From Pseudomonas fluorescens (GTDB lineage: Bacteria > Pseudomonadota > Gammaproteobacteria > Pseudomonadales > Pseudomonadaceae), in the NCBI RefSeq assembly GCF_900636825.1, contig NZ_LR134318.1, forward strand, positions 1,335,501 through 1,399,500: a stretch of 64,000 nt of DNA, given 5' to 3'. A program made the translations under genes and the position numbers. Positions 22,585 through 31,941 of this stretch are shown here, one piece after another. The notes beneath the pieces were generated by a model. That model was not told where the DNA came from and did no database searches. It saw only the letters and a program-made list of their open reading frames with translations. Every line of letters starts with the position of its first letter. Position 1 is the first letter of the stretch.

Positions 22585-23283
22585 TCAATCCCCGGCACGG
22601 ATGACTTCCAGCACGCGGATCTGCTCGGGCGTCGGATAATGCCAGCGCACATCCAGATCCCAGAACTGCGCACCATATTCACGTTCCGGCGCCGGTGCCT
22701 GATACGCCGGACGCGGATCCTGCGCCAGACACTGTTCGATCAGCTCAACCAGCGGCTCGTCGAGGCGCTGAGCGTGTGTGTGCGCCTGTTTCAAAGCCGA
22801 ATCCGTCCACTGCACATCAATCAGCTGTGGCGCGGCACTGGCGATCTCGTTGGTCGCGCCCGGAATGATATCGGCGTACGGCACATACGGTTTGATATCC
22901 AGCACCGGCGTGCCATCGAGTAGATCGATGCCGGAAATAAACAGTCGATGCCCTTCAACCTTGTCCAGTCTCACCACTGATTGGCCGATGCCATTGGGGC
23001 GGTGCGTGGCGCGCGTGGCAAACACGCCCATCGACTTGTTGCCGCCCAAGCGAGGCGGGCGCACCTTCAGGCGTGGTTTGTCCTCCAAAGCCTGATGGAA
23101 CAGGAACAACAGCCACACGTGACTGACCTGTTCCAGGCCCTGCACGGCATCACCCTGATCGAACGGCGCTACCAGTTCCAGCACGCCGCGGGCGGCCGGG
23201 GCCAGTTGTGGCTGGCGGGGAATGGCGAACTTCTCCTTGAAGCAGGAGCGCACGAAGCCGATGGGGGAGACGCTGTAAGTCAT
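22585..23283 (-). CDS. trmO: tRNA (N6-threonylcarbamoyladenosine37) methyltransferase TrmO
   Basis: This 232-aa TsaA-like protein has an opening SPIGFVRSCFKEKFAIPRQP and the beta-barrel core (LEQVSHVWLLFLFHQ, GVFATRATHRPNGIGQSVVR, then DLLDGTPVLDIKPYVPYAD) typical of TrmO. It uses SAM to make m6t6A37 in threonine tRNAs that read ACY codons. It is monocistronic, between two REP doublets. Confidence 0.92.
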   Translation of the reverse strand: MTYSVSPIGFVRSCFKEKFAIPRQPQLAPAARGVLELVAPFDQGDAVQGLEQVSHVWLLFLFHQALEDKPRLKVRPPRLGGNKSMGVFATRATHRPNGIGQSVVRLDKVEGHRLFISGIDLLDGTPVLDIKPYVPYADIIPGATNEIASAAPQLIDVQWTDSALKQAHTHAQRLDEPLVELIEQCLAQDPRPAYQAPAPEREYGAQFWDLDVRWHYPTPEQIRVLEVIRAGD

Positions 23284-23324
23284 GGTTTTGGATCGAAGCG
23301 GAGTAGGGCGGGAATGATGCCCTA

Positions 23325-23400
23325 AAGATCAAAAGATCGCAGCCTTCGGCAGCTCCTACACTTTCGTCCTGTAGGAGCTGCCGCAGGCTGCGATCTTTTA
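23325..23400. repeat. REP doublet abutting the rhlG stop codon
   Basis: Inverted copies of AAAAGATCGCAGCCTTCGGCAGCTCCTAC and its partner run up to 23400. Their end overlaps the original TAA stop of rhlG (23398-23400), so this repeat has inserted or grown exactly to the edge of the gene. Confidence 0.88.
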
Positions 23401-24168
23401 CAGGCTGAACCCACCGTCCAACGGGATGACATTGCCGGTCATCTATGCTCCAGCGGTACTCGCCAGGCTAATCGCCAGTGCCGCCATCTCTTCCTCCCGC
23501 CCCCAACGCTTCATCGGAATCAGCGCGGTATCTTCAGCCAGCGCCTGCTCATCATTTTCAATGTGCTGAGTCATCTTGCTCGGAAACCGTCCCGGCGCAA
23601 TCACATTGACATTGATGTGCTGGCTCACCAGTTCCCGCGCGAGAATCCGTGACAGTTGGTGCAGGGCCGCTTTGCTGGGTCCGTAGGCATACGCCTGCTC
23701 GCCGAAGGAAGAGATGCCCGCCACCGAGCCAATATTGATAATCCGCGCCGGATTCGCCGCCGAGCCAGCCTTGCGCAGCAGCGGTAGAAATTGCTGAATG
23801 CAACTGAACACAGACGTTACGTTGAGCTGCATGACCTTTTCCCAGCCTTTGACTGGATAACTTTCGAGCGGCGCACCCCACGTGGTTCCGGCGTTGTTCA
23901 CCAGAATATCCAGATGCGGAATCTGCTCGCCCAGACGCGCTGCCAGCTCCTGAACCCCTTCTTCAGTGGCCAGATTCGCCGCGACGCCGTGGCAAACGCC
24001 CAGCGCGCCGAGTTCTTCAGCGGTTTGATGACAGGCTTCGGCGTCGCGCGAGCAGACGTAGACGTGAGCGCCGGCCTCGACGAAGGCTTTGGCAATCATT
24101 TTGCCGATACCGCGAGTGCCGCCGGTCACCAGAGCGGTGCGGCCTTGCAGGGAAAAGTAGGGGTGCAT
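23398..24168 (-). pseudogene. rhlG: SDR-family ketoacyl reductase RhlG-like with a premature stop near the C-terminus
   Basis: This short-chain dehydrogenase is RhlG-like. It has the NADP-binding TGGTRGIG (residues 15-22), the catalytic Ser in GSVAGIS and the YGPSK (YxxxK) pair. The frame meets TAG at 23443-23445 after residue 241 (...SLASTAGA), where homologues have Tyr. After the TAG it continues as MTGNVIPLDGGFSL and ends at 23398-23400. A TAC/TAT to TAG change is the simplest cause. The 241-residue product lacks the last strand (GNVIPLDGG), which packs in the dimer core, so loss of function is likely but not certain. A sequencing error cannot be excluded. Confidence 0.8.
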
Positions 24169-24261
24169 GGCGAGTCCTGAGGGCTAGGGATCCATACACC
24201 CTAGTCGCCAGTCGCGCAAAGCGGAGCCACTATTTTCGGAGGGAATGAGGGGCCATGCGGC

Positions 24262-24333
24262 CAGCTTCGAGCTGCAAGCCACAAGCGGCAAGTTAAAGCG
24301 GGGCAGTAACTTGCAGCTTGCAGTTTGCAGCTG
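24262..24333. repeat. Intergenic inverted repeat of the AGCTGCAAG... type
   Basis: TTCGAGCTGCAAGCCACAAG and its imperfect inverted copy CTTGCAGTTTGCAGCTG (up to 24333) flank AAGTTAAAGCGGGGCAGTAACTT. This is a different repeat class from the REP units elsewhere in the window. It lies between the rhlG start and the convergent 3' end of the next gene. Confidence 0.6.
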
Positions 24334-24337
24334 CTGT

Positions 24338-24805
24338 TTACGCTCTCACGCGCAGCGTGAGCCCTTTGAGGAAGTTGCGCAGCAACTGGTCGCCGCACGG
24401 GCGATAGTTGGTGTGGCCGACCTTGCGGAACAGTGCGCTCAGCTCAGGCTTGGATACCGGGAACTCGGCAGCCTTGAGGATCGCATGCATGTCGTCTTCT
24501 TTCAGCTCGAAAGCCACACGCAGTTTTTTCAGGATGATGTTGTTGGTCACCGGAACTTCGATCGGCTGTGGCGGACGGCTTTCGTCCTTGCCACGTTTGA
24601 AGATCACCAGGCCATCGAGGAAGTGCGCGATGACTTCGTCCGGGCAGCGCACGAAACCTTCTTCGTCTTCTTCTTTCTTGTCGAGCCAGGTCAGCACGTC
24701 AGCGAGCGCCACGTCCATGCCGCCCAGTTTGATGATCTCGACGACTTTCTTGTCGCTGATGTCGAGCATGTAGCGCACGCTGCGCAGTACGTCGTTATGA
24801 ACCAT
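24338..24805 (-). CDS. DUF1456 family protein (YehS-like)
   Basis: This 155-aa protein has two repeats of the DUF1456 domain: VLRSVRYMLDISDKKVVEII at the start and NNIILKKLRVAFELKEDDMH in the middle, with acidic linkers and a basic end (LLRNFLKGLTLRVRA). The function is unknown; E. coli YehS is the reference member. It starts at ATG 24805. Confidence 0.88.
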   Translation of the reverse strand: MVHNDVLRSVRYMLDISDKKVVEIIKLGGMDVALADVLTWLDKKEEDEEGFVRCPDEVIAHFLDGLVIFKRGKDESRPPQPIEVPVTNNIILKKLRVAFELKEDDMHAILKAAEFPVSKPELSALFRKVGHTNYRPCGDQLLRNFLKGLTLRVRA

Positions 24806-24875
24806 GTCGGTATTCCTGATGCGTTGTTGGCAGCGCTCGCGAGCGCTGCCGAAATGTGGGGCGGCAGTGCAAGTG

Positions 24876-25586
24876 TCAGAACTTCTCTTTGCCGGACAGG
24901 TAGCGCCACTGACCGAGCGGAACCTTGCCGATCGAGACGCCGCCGATGCGGATGCGGCGGATGCCGATGACCTTCAGGCCGACCGCTTCGCAGAACTGCG
25001 CGATGATTCCCGGCTGCGGGTTTTTCATGGCGAAGCGCAGGCGATTTTCGTTCTGCCAGCTGGCCTTGACCGGCGGCAACTCCTTGCCCTTGTGCGTCAG
25101 GCCGTGCTGCAAGCGATTTAGGCCGTGGGCAACCATGTCGCCTTCAACTTCGACGATGTATTCCTGCTCGATCTTCGCAGCGTCGGCGGTGAGCTTGCGC
25201 AGGATTTTCCAGTCCTGGGTGAACACCAGCAGGCCACTGGCCTTGGGCTGCAGGTCGGCGCTGGCGGTCAGGCGCAGGAAGTGGCCACGCAGCGGGCGCT
25301 TGCCGTAGCGGTGTTCTTCGCTGAGGGTCTCGGCGCTCAGCGATTGCATGGCGCTTTCGACATCAATACCCGCCGGCGCGTTGAGCAGGATTGTCACCGG
25401 CTCCGGCGCAGTGGCCTGGGCATCCTTGTCCAGCTCGACTTTTTGCTCGCCGACTTTGTATTGCGGCTCGTCAATCACTTCGCCGTCGACGGTGACCCAG
25501 CCGCCCTCGATGAACAGCTCGGCCTCCCGACGGGAGCAACCAACCAGTTCGATGAGGCGTTTGGAGAGGCGAATCGGGTCAGTCAT
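24876..25586 (-). CDS. RluF/RsuA-like pseudouridine synthase homologue lacking the catalytic aspartate
   Basis: This 236-aa protein has an S4 RNA-binding domain (IRLSKRLIELVGCSRREAEL, residues 5-50) and a pseudouridine-synthase fold. The catalytic motif of the RsuA/RluF family (G-R-L-D-x-D-S-x-G-L-L) reads A-D-L-Q-P-K-A-S-G-L-L here, so Gln113 replaces the catalytic Asp and the preceding Arg is also lost. The rest of the fold (EQEYIVEVEGDM, CEAVGLKVIGIRRIRIGGV) is intact. It may bind RNA without isomerising uridine. I chose ATG 25586 (MTDPIRLSKR). Confidence 0.82.
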   Translation of the reverse strand: MTDPIRLSKRLIELVGCSRREAELFIEGGWVTVDGEVIDEPQYKVGEQKVELDKDAQATAPEPVTILLNAPAGIDVESAMQSLSAETLSEEHRYGKRPLRGHFLRLTASADLQPKASGLLVFTQDWKILRKLTADAAKIEQEYIVEVEGDMVAHGLNRLQHGLTHKGKELPPVKASWQNENRLRFAMKNPQPGIIAQFCEAVGLKVIGIRRIRIGGVSIGKVPLGQWRYLSGKEKF

Positions 25587-25653
25587 GACAGGGCCGTAAC
25601 AAAAAAGGGGTTGGCATTGTACCTGTGTGGCGCCGGTTAAGCCCGGTTCCATT

Positions 25654-25726
25654 TGTAGGAGCTGCCGAAGGCTGCGATCTTTTGATCTTTAAAAAGCAAA
25701 GATCGCAGCCTTCGGCAGCTCCTACA
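25654..25726. repeat. REP doublet
   Basis: TGTAGGAGCTGCCGAAGGCTG and its inverted copy flank a short spacer (TTTTGATCTTTAAAAAGCAAA). It lies between the divergently placed ends of the pseudouridine-synthase homologue and the GNAT gene. Confidence 0.9.
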
Positions 25727-25742
25727 AGAGTTCTGTGGTGTG

Positions 25743-26216
25743 TCAGGCGTGGCTTGAGCGTTGCTGGTTCTGCCGCAGGCGCATGTGCAGCAGCGGATAC
25801 GGCTGGCCCATGCCATCGACTTCGGAGCGGCCGATCATCTCGAATCCCTGCTTTTCATAAAAGCCCAGCGCCTGCGGATTCTGTTCGTTGACGTCGAGTT
25901 CATCGGCATTGAGCCGTTCGATCGCATATCGGAGCAGCTGCTTGCCCAGTCCCTGATTACGATGCTCGGGATCGATGAACAACATTTCAATCTTGCCCGC
26001 CGCGACACCGGCGAACCCGGTAATGCGTTGCTGGCGGTCGCGGGTACAGATCAGCATCACCGCATCGAGATAGCGGGTGAGCACCAGATTGCGCAGCAGC
26101 TCGATGTAGCTGTCCGGCAGAAACTGGTGAGTGGCACGAACCGAGGCCTCCCAGACCCGGGTCAGTTCTTCGTAATCGCTGGTTTTCGGCGTGTGGATGA
26201 CCGAATGCTGACGCAT
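25743..26216 (-). CDS. GNAT family N-acetyltransferase
   Basis: This 157-aa acetyltransferase has the acetyl-CoA loop HRNQGLGKQLLRYAIE preceded by IEMLFIDPE and followed by LDVNEQNPQALGFYEKQGFE, the classical motif A and B region. The opening (EELTRVWEASVRATHQFL) resembles the YjaB group. The substrate is unknown. It starts at ATG 26216. Confidence 0.88.
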   Translation of the reverse strand: MRQHSVIHTPKTSDYEELTRVWEASVRATHQFLPDSYIELLRNLVLTRYLDAVMLICTRDRQQRITGFAGVAAGKIEMLFIDPEHRNQGLGKQLLRYAIERLNADELDVNEQNPQALGFYEKQGFEMIGRSEVDGMGQPYPLLHMRLRQNQQRSSHA

Positions 26217-26272
26217 GTGCGTGTGTCTCTTGTGCGGTTCAAGGGAGTCCGTCCCCCGCTAAACGATAGCCG

Positions 26273-26312
26273 TAAAAAAGCCCCGCATCTCGGAAAAAGA
26301 GCGGGGCTTTTC
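26273..26312 (-). terminator. Terminator downstream of rimO
   Basis: AAAAAAGCCCCGC and GCGGGGCTTTT flank a loop; on the minus strand this gives a GC stem followed by TTTTTT. It lies 130 bases after the rimO stop with a REP doublet between. On the plus strand it also ends in TTTT, so it may work both ways. Confidence 0.8.
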
Positions 26313-26335
26313 AATACAGCGCTATCGCGAATCCC

Positions 26336-26430
26336 TGTAGGAGCTGACGAGTGTAACGAGGCTGCGATCTTTTGTTTTTCAAGATCAAAAGATCGTCCGT
26401 TCGCGCCCCGAGCCTTCGGCAGCTCCTACA
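26336..26430. repeat. REP doublet with a diverged left arm
   Basis: TGTAGGAGCTGACGAGTGTAACGAGGCTGCGATC and the inverted AGCCTTCGGCAGCTCCTACA enclose a longer centre. The insert GACGAGTGTAACGAGG breaks the usual unit. It lies just after the rimO stop codon. Confidence 0.75.
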
Positions 26431-26442
26431 GGGTATGCGGTG

Positions 26443-27780
26443 CTAGATCTGCTCAGCCCACAAATCGTATTCGTCAGCATCCGTCACCTTGCACCAGACC
26501 TTGTCGCCCGGCTTCAGGTTGCTGCCATTGTCGATAAACACGTTACCGTCGATTTCCGGTGCGTCGAAGAAGCAACGACCGACTGCGCCTTGCTCGTCAA
26601 CTTCGTCCACCAGCACTTCGATCTCACGACCAACGCGCATTTGCAGACGTGCCGAGCTGATCGCCTGCTGGTGAGCCATGAAGCGCTCCCAACGGTCCTG
26701 CTTGACGTCGTCCGGAACCACTTCCAGATCCAGATCATTGGCCGGCGCGCCTTCCACCGGCGAGTACTGGAAGCAGCCAACGCGGTCGAGCTGCGCTTCG
26801 GTCAGCCAGTTCAGCAGGTACTGGAAGTCTTCTTCGGTTTCGCCCGGGAAGCCGACGATGAAGGTCGAACGGATGATCAGGTCCGGGCAGATCTCGCGCC
26901 AGTTCTTGATCCGCGCCAGGGTCTTGTCTTCGAACGCCGGGCGTTTCATCGACTTCAACACTTTCGGGCTGGCGTGCTGGAACGGGATGTCCAGGTACGG
27001 CAGGATCTTGCCGGCGGCCATCAGCGGGATCAGCTCGTCGACGTGCGGGTACGGGTAAACGTAGTGCAAGCGGACCCAGACGCCCAGCGTGCTCAAGGCT
27101 TCGCACAGCTCGGTCATGCGAGTTTTCACCGGCGCGCCGTTCCAGAAACCGGTGCGATATTTCACGTCGACGCCGTAGGCGCTGGTGTCTTGCGAGATCA
27201 CCAACAGCTCTTTGACGCCGGATTTGACCAGGCGCTGAGCTTCGTCGAGCACATCACCGACCGGACGGCTGACCAGTTTGCCGCGCATCGACGGGATGAT
27301 GCAGAAGGAGCAGCTGTGGTTGCAGCCTTCGGAAATCTTCAGATACGCGTAGTGGCGCGGGGTCAGCTTGATGCCTTGCGGCGGCACCAGGTCGATCAGC
27401 GGGTTGTGATCCTGACGCGGCGGCACCACGTCGTGCACGGCATTGACCACTTGCTCATATTGCTGCGGGCCGGTCACGGCCAGCACGCTCGGGTGCACGT
27501 TGCGGATGTTGCCTTCTTCCACGCCCATGCAACCGGTGACGATGACCTTGCCGTTTTCCTTGATCGCTTCGCCGATCACTTCCAAAGACTCAGCCTTGGC
27601 CGAATCGATGAAACCGCAGGTGTTGACCACCACGACATCGGCGTCCTGATAGGTCGACACCACGTCATAGCCTTCCATGCGCAGCTGGGTCAGGATGCGC
27701 TCGGAGTCGACCAGTGCTTTCGGGCAACCCAGAGATACGAAGCCAACCTTGGGATTGGCCGGCGCAGGAGTGGTGGACAT
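26443..27780 (-). CDS. rimO: Ribosomal protein S12 methylthiotransferase RimO
   Basis: This 445-aa radical-SAM methylthiotransferase has the N-terminal cluster cysteines C19, C55 and C84 and the radical-SAM triad C153-x3-C157-x2-C160 (GCNHSCSFC). It ends with a TRAM domain (about 375-445). It methylthiolates Asp88 of ribosomal protein S12. I chose ATG 27780 ([20 protein letters not shown]); an upstream extension lacks support. The large plus-strand frame over the same bases is a shadow. Confidence 0.95.
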   Translation of the reverse strand: MSTTPAPANPKVGFVSLGCPKALVDSERILTQLRMEGYDVVSTYQDADVVVVNTCGFIDSAKAESLEVIGEAIKENGKVIVTGCMGVEEGNIRNVHPSVLAVTGPQQYEQVVNAVHDVVPPRQDHNPLIDLVPPQGIKLTPRHYAYLKISEGCNHSCSFCIIPSMRGKLVSRPVGDVLDEAQRLVKSGVKELLVISQDTSAYGVDVKYRTGFWNGAPVKTRMTELCEALSTLGVWVRLHYVYPYPHVDELIPLMAAGKILPYLDIPFQHASPKVLKSMKRPAFEDKTLARIKNWREICPDLIIRSTFIVGFPGETEEDFQYLLNWLTEAQLDRVGCFQYSPVEGAPANDLDLEVVPDDVKQDRWERFMAHQQAISSARLQMRVGREIEVLVDEVDEQGAVGRCFFDAPEIDGNVFIDNGSNLKPGDKVWCKVTDADEYDLWAEQI

Positions 27781-28069
27781 GTCTAACCTCGGTGTTTTGT
27801 GACGTCGCTTTCGGGGTATCAAAACCGACGGATGGGCGCTTGAGATGCGCCTCTGATCAAAAAGTGCGCAATTCTAGCGGCGGGCAACGCACTTGACCAG
27901 CTTTATACGGGGAAATACGACGAGTGCTGCGCTATGCTTCGCGCCGTTGAGCTTTACCGATTTCGTGCAGTCAATCATTGGTCTGTAACAACAGGTAAAA
28001 CAGCGCATGCTGCAAGACAAAGCATAGTGCTTCCTTCAAAGAAGCCGGTATCGAGATCAGGAGTGTTGG

Positions 28070-29971
28070 ATGGGTCAGGCAAGTAGTCATGCGGCGGGCG
28101 CCGAGGGTTCGGCAAGCAGGCCGCTGAGCATGCTGGTCGCGGCAGTCGGGGTAGTTTACGGCGACATCGGCACGAGCCCGTTGTACACCCTCAAGGAAGT
28201 GTTTTCGGGCGGTTACGGTGTACCGGTCAACCACGACGGCGTGCTGGGCATTCTGTCGTTGATCTTCTGGTCGCTGATCTGGGTGGTCTCGATCAAATAC
28301 ATGATGTTCGTCCTGCGCGCCGACAACCAGGGCGAGGGTGGGATCATGGCGCTCACCGCGCTGGCCCGGCGCGCCGCAGGACATCGCAAGAAGCTGCGGT
28401 CATTGCTGGTGGTGTGCGGGCTGATCGGTGCGGCGCTGTTTTATGGCGACAGCATGATTACCCCGGCCATTTCCGTGCTGTCGGCGATTGAAGGTCTTGG
28501 ACTGGCGTTCGATGGCATCGATCACTGGGTGGTGCCGCTGTCGCTGGTGGTGCTGGTTGCGCTGTTTCTGATCCAGCGCCACGGCACCGCGCGGATCGGT
28601 ATTCTGTTCGGGCCGATCATGGTTACCTGGTTCGTCGTCCTCGGCGCGCTCGGCGTCTATGGCATCAGCCACACGCCAGAGGTGCTGCACGCGATTAACC
28701 CGATGTGGGCAGTGAATTTCTTCATCGTGCATCCGGGCATGGGCGTGGCGATTCTCGGCGCCGTGGTGCTGGCTTTGACCGGCGCCGAAGCACTGTATGC
28801 CGACATGGGGCACTTCGGCCGTAAACCGATCGCCCGCGCGTGGTTTTTGCTGGTGCTGCCGGCGCTGGTGCTCAATTACTTCGGTCAGGGTGCGTTGCTG
28901 CTGGAGCATCCCGACGCTGCGCGTAACCCGTTTTACCTGCTGGCGCCGAGCTGGGCGCTGATTCCATTGGTCGGTCTATCGACCATGGCCACGGTGATCG
29001 CCTCGCAAGCGGTGATTTCCGGCGCGTTCTCCCTGACCCGTCAGGCGATTCAACTCGGCTACATTCCGCGCATGTATATCCAGCACACCTCCAGCGACGA
29101 GCAGGGCCAGATCTATATCGGTGCGGTGAACTGGGCGCTGATGGTCGGCGTGGTGCTGCTGGTGATTGGGTTCGAATCCTCCGGCGCGCTGGCCTCGGCC
29201 TACGGCGTGGCAGTGACGGGCACCATGCTGATGACCACTATTCTGGTGTCGGCGGTGATGCTGCTGCTGTGGAAGTGGCCGCCGATTCTCGCGGTCCCGG
29301 TGCTGCTCGGCTGCTTGCTGGTGGACGGCCTGTACTTTGCCGCGAACGTGCCAAAGATCATCCAGGGCGGCGCGTTCCCGGTCATTGCCGGTATCGCCCT
29401 GTTCGTACTGATGACCACCTGGAAACGCGGCAAACAACTGCTGGTCGAACGCCTCGACGAAGGCGCGCTGCCGCTGCCGATCTTCATCAGCAGCATCCGC
29501 GTGCAGCCCCCGCATCGCGTGCAGGGCACCGCCGTGTTCCTCACCGCGCGCTCCGACGCCGTGCCGCATGCGCTGTTGCACAACTTGCTGCATAACCAGG
29601 TGCTGCACGAACAAGTGGTGCTACTGACAGTGGTCTACGAAGACATCCCGCGCGTACCGCCATCACGACGCTTTGAGGTCGAAGCGCACGGGGAGGGGTT
29701 CTTCCGGGTGATCCTGCACTTCGGCTTCACCGACGAGCCGGACGTGCCGCAGGCGCTGAAGCTGTGTCATCTGGATGATTTGGATTTCAGCCCGATGCGC
29801 ACCACGTACTTCCTCAGCCGGGAAACGGTGATTGCCTCGAAACTTGAGGGCATGGCGCGTTGGCGTGAAGCGCTGTTTGCGTTCATGTTGAAGAATGCCA
29901 ATGGGAATTTGCGGTTCTTTAATTTGCCGTTGAACCGGGTGATTGAGTTGGGGACGCAGGTCGAGATGTAA
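28070..29971 (+). CDS. kup: Low-affinity potassium transporter Kup
   Basis: This 633-aa KUP/HAK-type K+:H+ symporter has the family opening [16 protein letters not shown], about 12 membrane helices to residue 430 and a soluble C-terminal domain. The segment [20 protein letters not shown] is diagnostic. GAGTG precedes the ATG. The 289 bases between it and the divergent rimO hold the promoters of both. A terminator follows at 29991. Confidence 0.95.
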   Translation: MGQASSHAAGAEGSASRPLSMLVAAVGVVYGDIGTSPLYTLKEVFSGGYGVPVNHDGVLGILSLIFWSLIWVVSIKYMMFVLRADNQGEGGIMALTALARRAAGHRKKLRSLLVVCGLIGAALFYGDSMITPAISVLSAIEGLGLAFDGIDHWVVPLSLVVLVALFLIQRHGTARIGILFGPIMVTWFVVLGALGVYGISHTPEVLHAINPMWAVNFFIVHPGMGVAILGAVVLALTGAEALYADMGHFGRKPIARAWFLLVLPALVLNYFGQGALLLEHPDAARNPFYLLAPSWALIPLVGLSTMATVIASQAVISGAFSLTRQAIQLGYIPRMYIQHTSSDEQGQIYIGAVNWALMVGVVLLVIGFESSGALASAYGVAVTGTMLMTTILVSAVMLLLWKWPPILAVPVLLGCLLVDGLYFAANVPKIIQGGAFPVIAGIALFVLMTTWKRGKQLLVERLDEGALPLPIFISSIRVQPPHRVQGTAVFLTARSDAVPHALLHNLLHNQVLHEQVVLLTVVYEDIPRVPPSRRFEVEAHGEGFFRVILHFGFTDEPDVPQALKLCHLDDLDFSPMRTTYFLSRETVIASKLEGMARWREALFAFMLKNANGNLRFFNLPLNRVIELGTQVEM

Positions 29972-29990
29972 AGCCCCCGCCGCAATTGAA

Positions 29991-30027
29991 AAGCCCCCGT
30001 CAGCCTCGCAGCTGGCGGGGGCTTTTT
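29991..30027 (+). terminator. Intrinsic terminator of kup
   Basis: AAAGCCCCCGTCAGC and GCTGGCGGGGGCTTTTTT form the stem of an intrinsic terminator 20 bases after the kup stop. Confidence 0.93.
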
Positions 30028-30047
30028 TGTGGGCGGCAACTTCAGAG

Positions 30048-30128
30048 CAAAAGATCGCAGCCTTCGGCAGCTCCTACAGGTTTCGCATTTCATGTAGGAG
30101 CTGCCGAAGGCTGCGATCTTTTGATCTT
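30048..30128. repeat. REP doublet
   Basis: CAAAAGATCGCAGCCTTCGG...CTCCTAC and the inverted GTAGGAGCTGCCGAAGGCTG face away from each other around AGGTTTCGCATTTCAT. Confidence 0.88.
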
Positions 30129-30303
30129 CAAACCTCTACAAGCTTTCAGGCATTTCCATTTCAGGCTCGGTCTTAGTCCGCACAGGTCGTGGGATCAGCG
30201 CTTGGGTCACGTCATCAACCGAGGCTTTGCCCATCACCGTCAGGTAATGCGCACGCCACGTCCTCGGCTAAGGATTCTGCGAGGAATAGCAGGTCAGACG
30301 CGT
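30129..30303 (-). pseudogene. Probable C-terminal gene remnant
   Basis: On the minus strand a frame without a good start reads ...RAHYLTVMGKASVDDVTQAL... and ends ...MEMPESL at a stop near 30139. It is open for only about 44 codons between stops (roughly 30139-30272). Its composition is protein-like, but the family is not recognised. It looks like the end of a deleted gene; with its neighbour at 30304 it may mark a former accessory insertion between kup and acvB. Confidence 0.3.
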
Positions 30304-30447
30304 ATGACGGCATCATCGGAACACGAAAAGGATGATCATGAGAACCTTCGAATTGAAGCCGAAGCGATGGAACGATTGATCAGCCTGGATCCGGCTGAAG
30401 TGATCAGCCATGACGATCTGCGGGCAAGGTACGCTTGCGAGGGTTGA
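30304..30447 (+). CDS. Small hypothetical protein
   Basis: This 47-aa acidic frame (MTASSEHEKDDHENLRIEAE...LISLDPAEVISHDDLRARYA) has coding-like composition. No strong Shine-Dalgarno is seen. The end resembles the tails of short antitoxin-like proteins, but no partner is present. It may be real or a remnant. Confidence 0.35.
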   Translation: MTASSEHEKDDHENLRIEAEAMERLISLDPAEVISHDDLRARYACEG

Positions 30448-30471
30448 TGATTATTCGAATCCAGCGCAATT

Positions 30472-30566
30472 CCCTGTAGGAGTGAGCCTGCTCGCGATAG
30501 CGTTGTGTCAGCTAATAATTGGGTGACCGACACTACGCTATCGCGAGCAGGCTCACTCCTACAGGG
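30472..30566. repeat. REP doublet of the GAGTGAGCCTGCTCGCGATAGC type
   Basis: CCCTGTAGGAGTGAGCCTGC and its exact inverted copy bound a spacer with a second inverted pair (GCTATCGCGAGCAGGCTCAC). This type differs from the GCTGCCGAAGGC repeats. Confidence 0.9.
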
Positions 30567-30594
30567 GGAATGGTTTGACCCTTGAGATGTAATA

Positions 30595-30629
30595 AAGCCC
30601 CCGTCATCGTGAGATGGCGGGGGCTTTTT
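30595..30629. terminator. Intrinsic terminator, probably for acvB-mprF and plus-strand transcripts
   Basis: AAAGCCCCCGTCATC and GATGGCGGGGGCTTTTT flank GTGA. The stronger T run is on the plus strand; the minus strand ends in TTTATT. It lies 17 bases after the acvB stop codon. Confidence 0.75.
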
Positions 30630-30645
30630 GGTGGTGCGGCTCAGA

Positions 30646-31941
30646 TCACTCTTCCGCCACCGAGTCCTTGCTCTGGCGCTTTTGAATCAGATCCACCAAA
30701 CGCTTGGCCAGCGCCGGGTAGTTCTCATCAAAGTGATGCCCGCCAGGCAGCTTCACCGGTTCGCCGACGGCAGTCTTGTCGGTGCAGCCACTCTCATCCG
30801 TCTCTTCTTCACCGTAAATGCACACAACCTTGGCCGCTGGCAGCTTGGCCATTTCCGGCCCGGTGGCGGCTTCTTTGCCGGCGTTACCCAGCCAGCCTTC
30901 AACTTCGATCTCGAAGCTGCCGGTGCGGGCGAAGGCGAGCAGGATGATCGCGTCGACGCGCTGCTGTTCGTTCTCTGGCAGGCGGTTGTAGATGGCTGGC
31001 AAGACGTCAGCGCCGAACGAGTAACCGGTGAGGATGAAGCGCTTGGTGCCCCATTTCTGCCGGTAGTGCTGCATCAGTTCGGTGAGGTCCAGGGCGCTTT
31101 GCTCCGGGCTTTTGTGCTGCCAGTAGTAGCGCAGGGTGTCGATGCCGACGACCGGATAGCCGATCTTGGCCATTTCACCGGCCACGTCGCGGTCGAGGTC
31201 GCGCCAGCCGCCGTCGCCGGAAAGGAACAGGGTTACGGTGTCGTTGGCCTGACCGGCCGGCACTTCAACCACCGGGATCGCCAGGCCGCCGTTGGCCTTG
31301 TCGCCGCCAACGAGGATTTTGCGCAGTTCGTTGTTCAGTACTTGCGGCAGATTGATGTCGTAGTCGCTGATGCTGGTTTCCGCGTTCGGTTGGTCGCGCA
31401 CGAAGCCTGCGCTGGCGTCGTCCGGGTTGTCGTTCCAGGCGACGAGCCAATGGCCATGGGCGGCAGATTTCGGCAGCAGGTGAGTGCAGCCGGGTTTTTC
31501 CAGGGCCAGATCGACGGACACGGCCTGGGCCTTGTCGTCTTTCTGTTCCGCCAACCAGCGCCACGCCAGCACCGCACCCGGGCCGATGCCGCTGACTAAA
31601 GTGGCCGGGCCGTTCAGTTCGCGCAGGCCCGATTGCAAGGCGCGGCTCTGCAGCAGGCAGTCCTTGGGCAGGATCACCTGAACCAGTTGCGCCGAGGCGC
31701 TGCGGCTCAGCGTAGTCAGTTGTTTTTCGGAGAGCTTCTGTTCGTCGCTTACGGCGATCAGCACCTGCGCCTTGGGCTTGGTGCCGGGGATGACACGGGT
31801 CATCGTCGCGCCATCGGCGGGTTTCAGCTGTTCGACGGTCGGTTCCGGTGCCGGGCGTTTAAGGTACCAGTAACCGCCGCCGGCAATCACGGCCAGCACC
31901 AGCAGCGCGGCCAGGATGTACTTCAGGGAGCGTTGAATCAT
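30646..31941 (-). CDS. AcvB/VirJ-like periplasmic aminoacyl-phosphatidylglycerol hydrolase
   Basis: This 431-aa protein has an N-terminal membrane anchor (YILAALLVLAVIAGGGYWYL) and an alpha/beta-hydrolase core with the VirJ motif FLSGDGGWRDLDRDVAGEMA and the nucleophile elbow GYSFGAD. The P. aeruginosa homologue PA0919 hydrolyses alanyl-phosphatidylglycerol made by the adjacent MprF (PA0920). Here too the gene follows mprF, with ATGA overlap of start and stop, so synthesis and turnover of aminoacyl-PG are coupled. Confidence 0.88.
   Translation of the reverse strand: MIQRSLKYILAALLVLAVIAGGGYWYLKRPAPEPTVEQLKPADGATMTRVIPGTKPKAQVLIAVSDEQKLSEKQLTTLSRSASAQLVQVILPKDCLLQSRALQSGLRELNGPATLVSGIGPGAVLAWRWLAEQKDDKAQAVSVDLALEKPGCTHLLPKSAAHGHWLVAWNDNPDDASAGFVRDQPNAETSISDYDINLPQVLNNELRKILVGGDKANGGLAIPVVEVPAGQANDTVTLFLSGDGGWRDLDRDVAGEMAKIGYPVVGIDTLRYYWQHKSPEQSALDLTELMQHYRQKWGTKRFILTGYSFGADVLPAIYNRLPENEQQRVDAIILLAFARTGSFEIEVEGWLGNAGKEAATGPEMAKLPAAKVVCIYGEEETDESGCTDKTAVGEPVKLPGGHHFDENYPALAKRLVDLIQKRQSKDSVAEE

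Noticed and set aside
26440..27786. 448-codon plus-strand frame opposite rimO
   Set aside because: It mirrors rimO over its full length; its product is rich in His, Arg and Val without recognisable domains, as shadow frames are.
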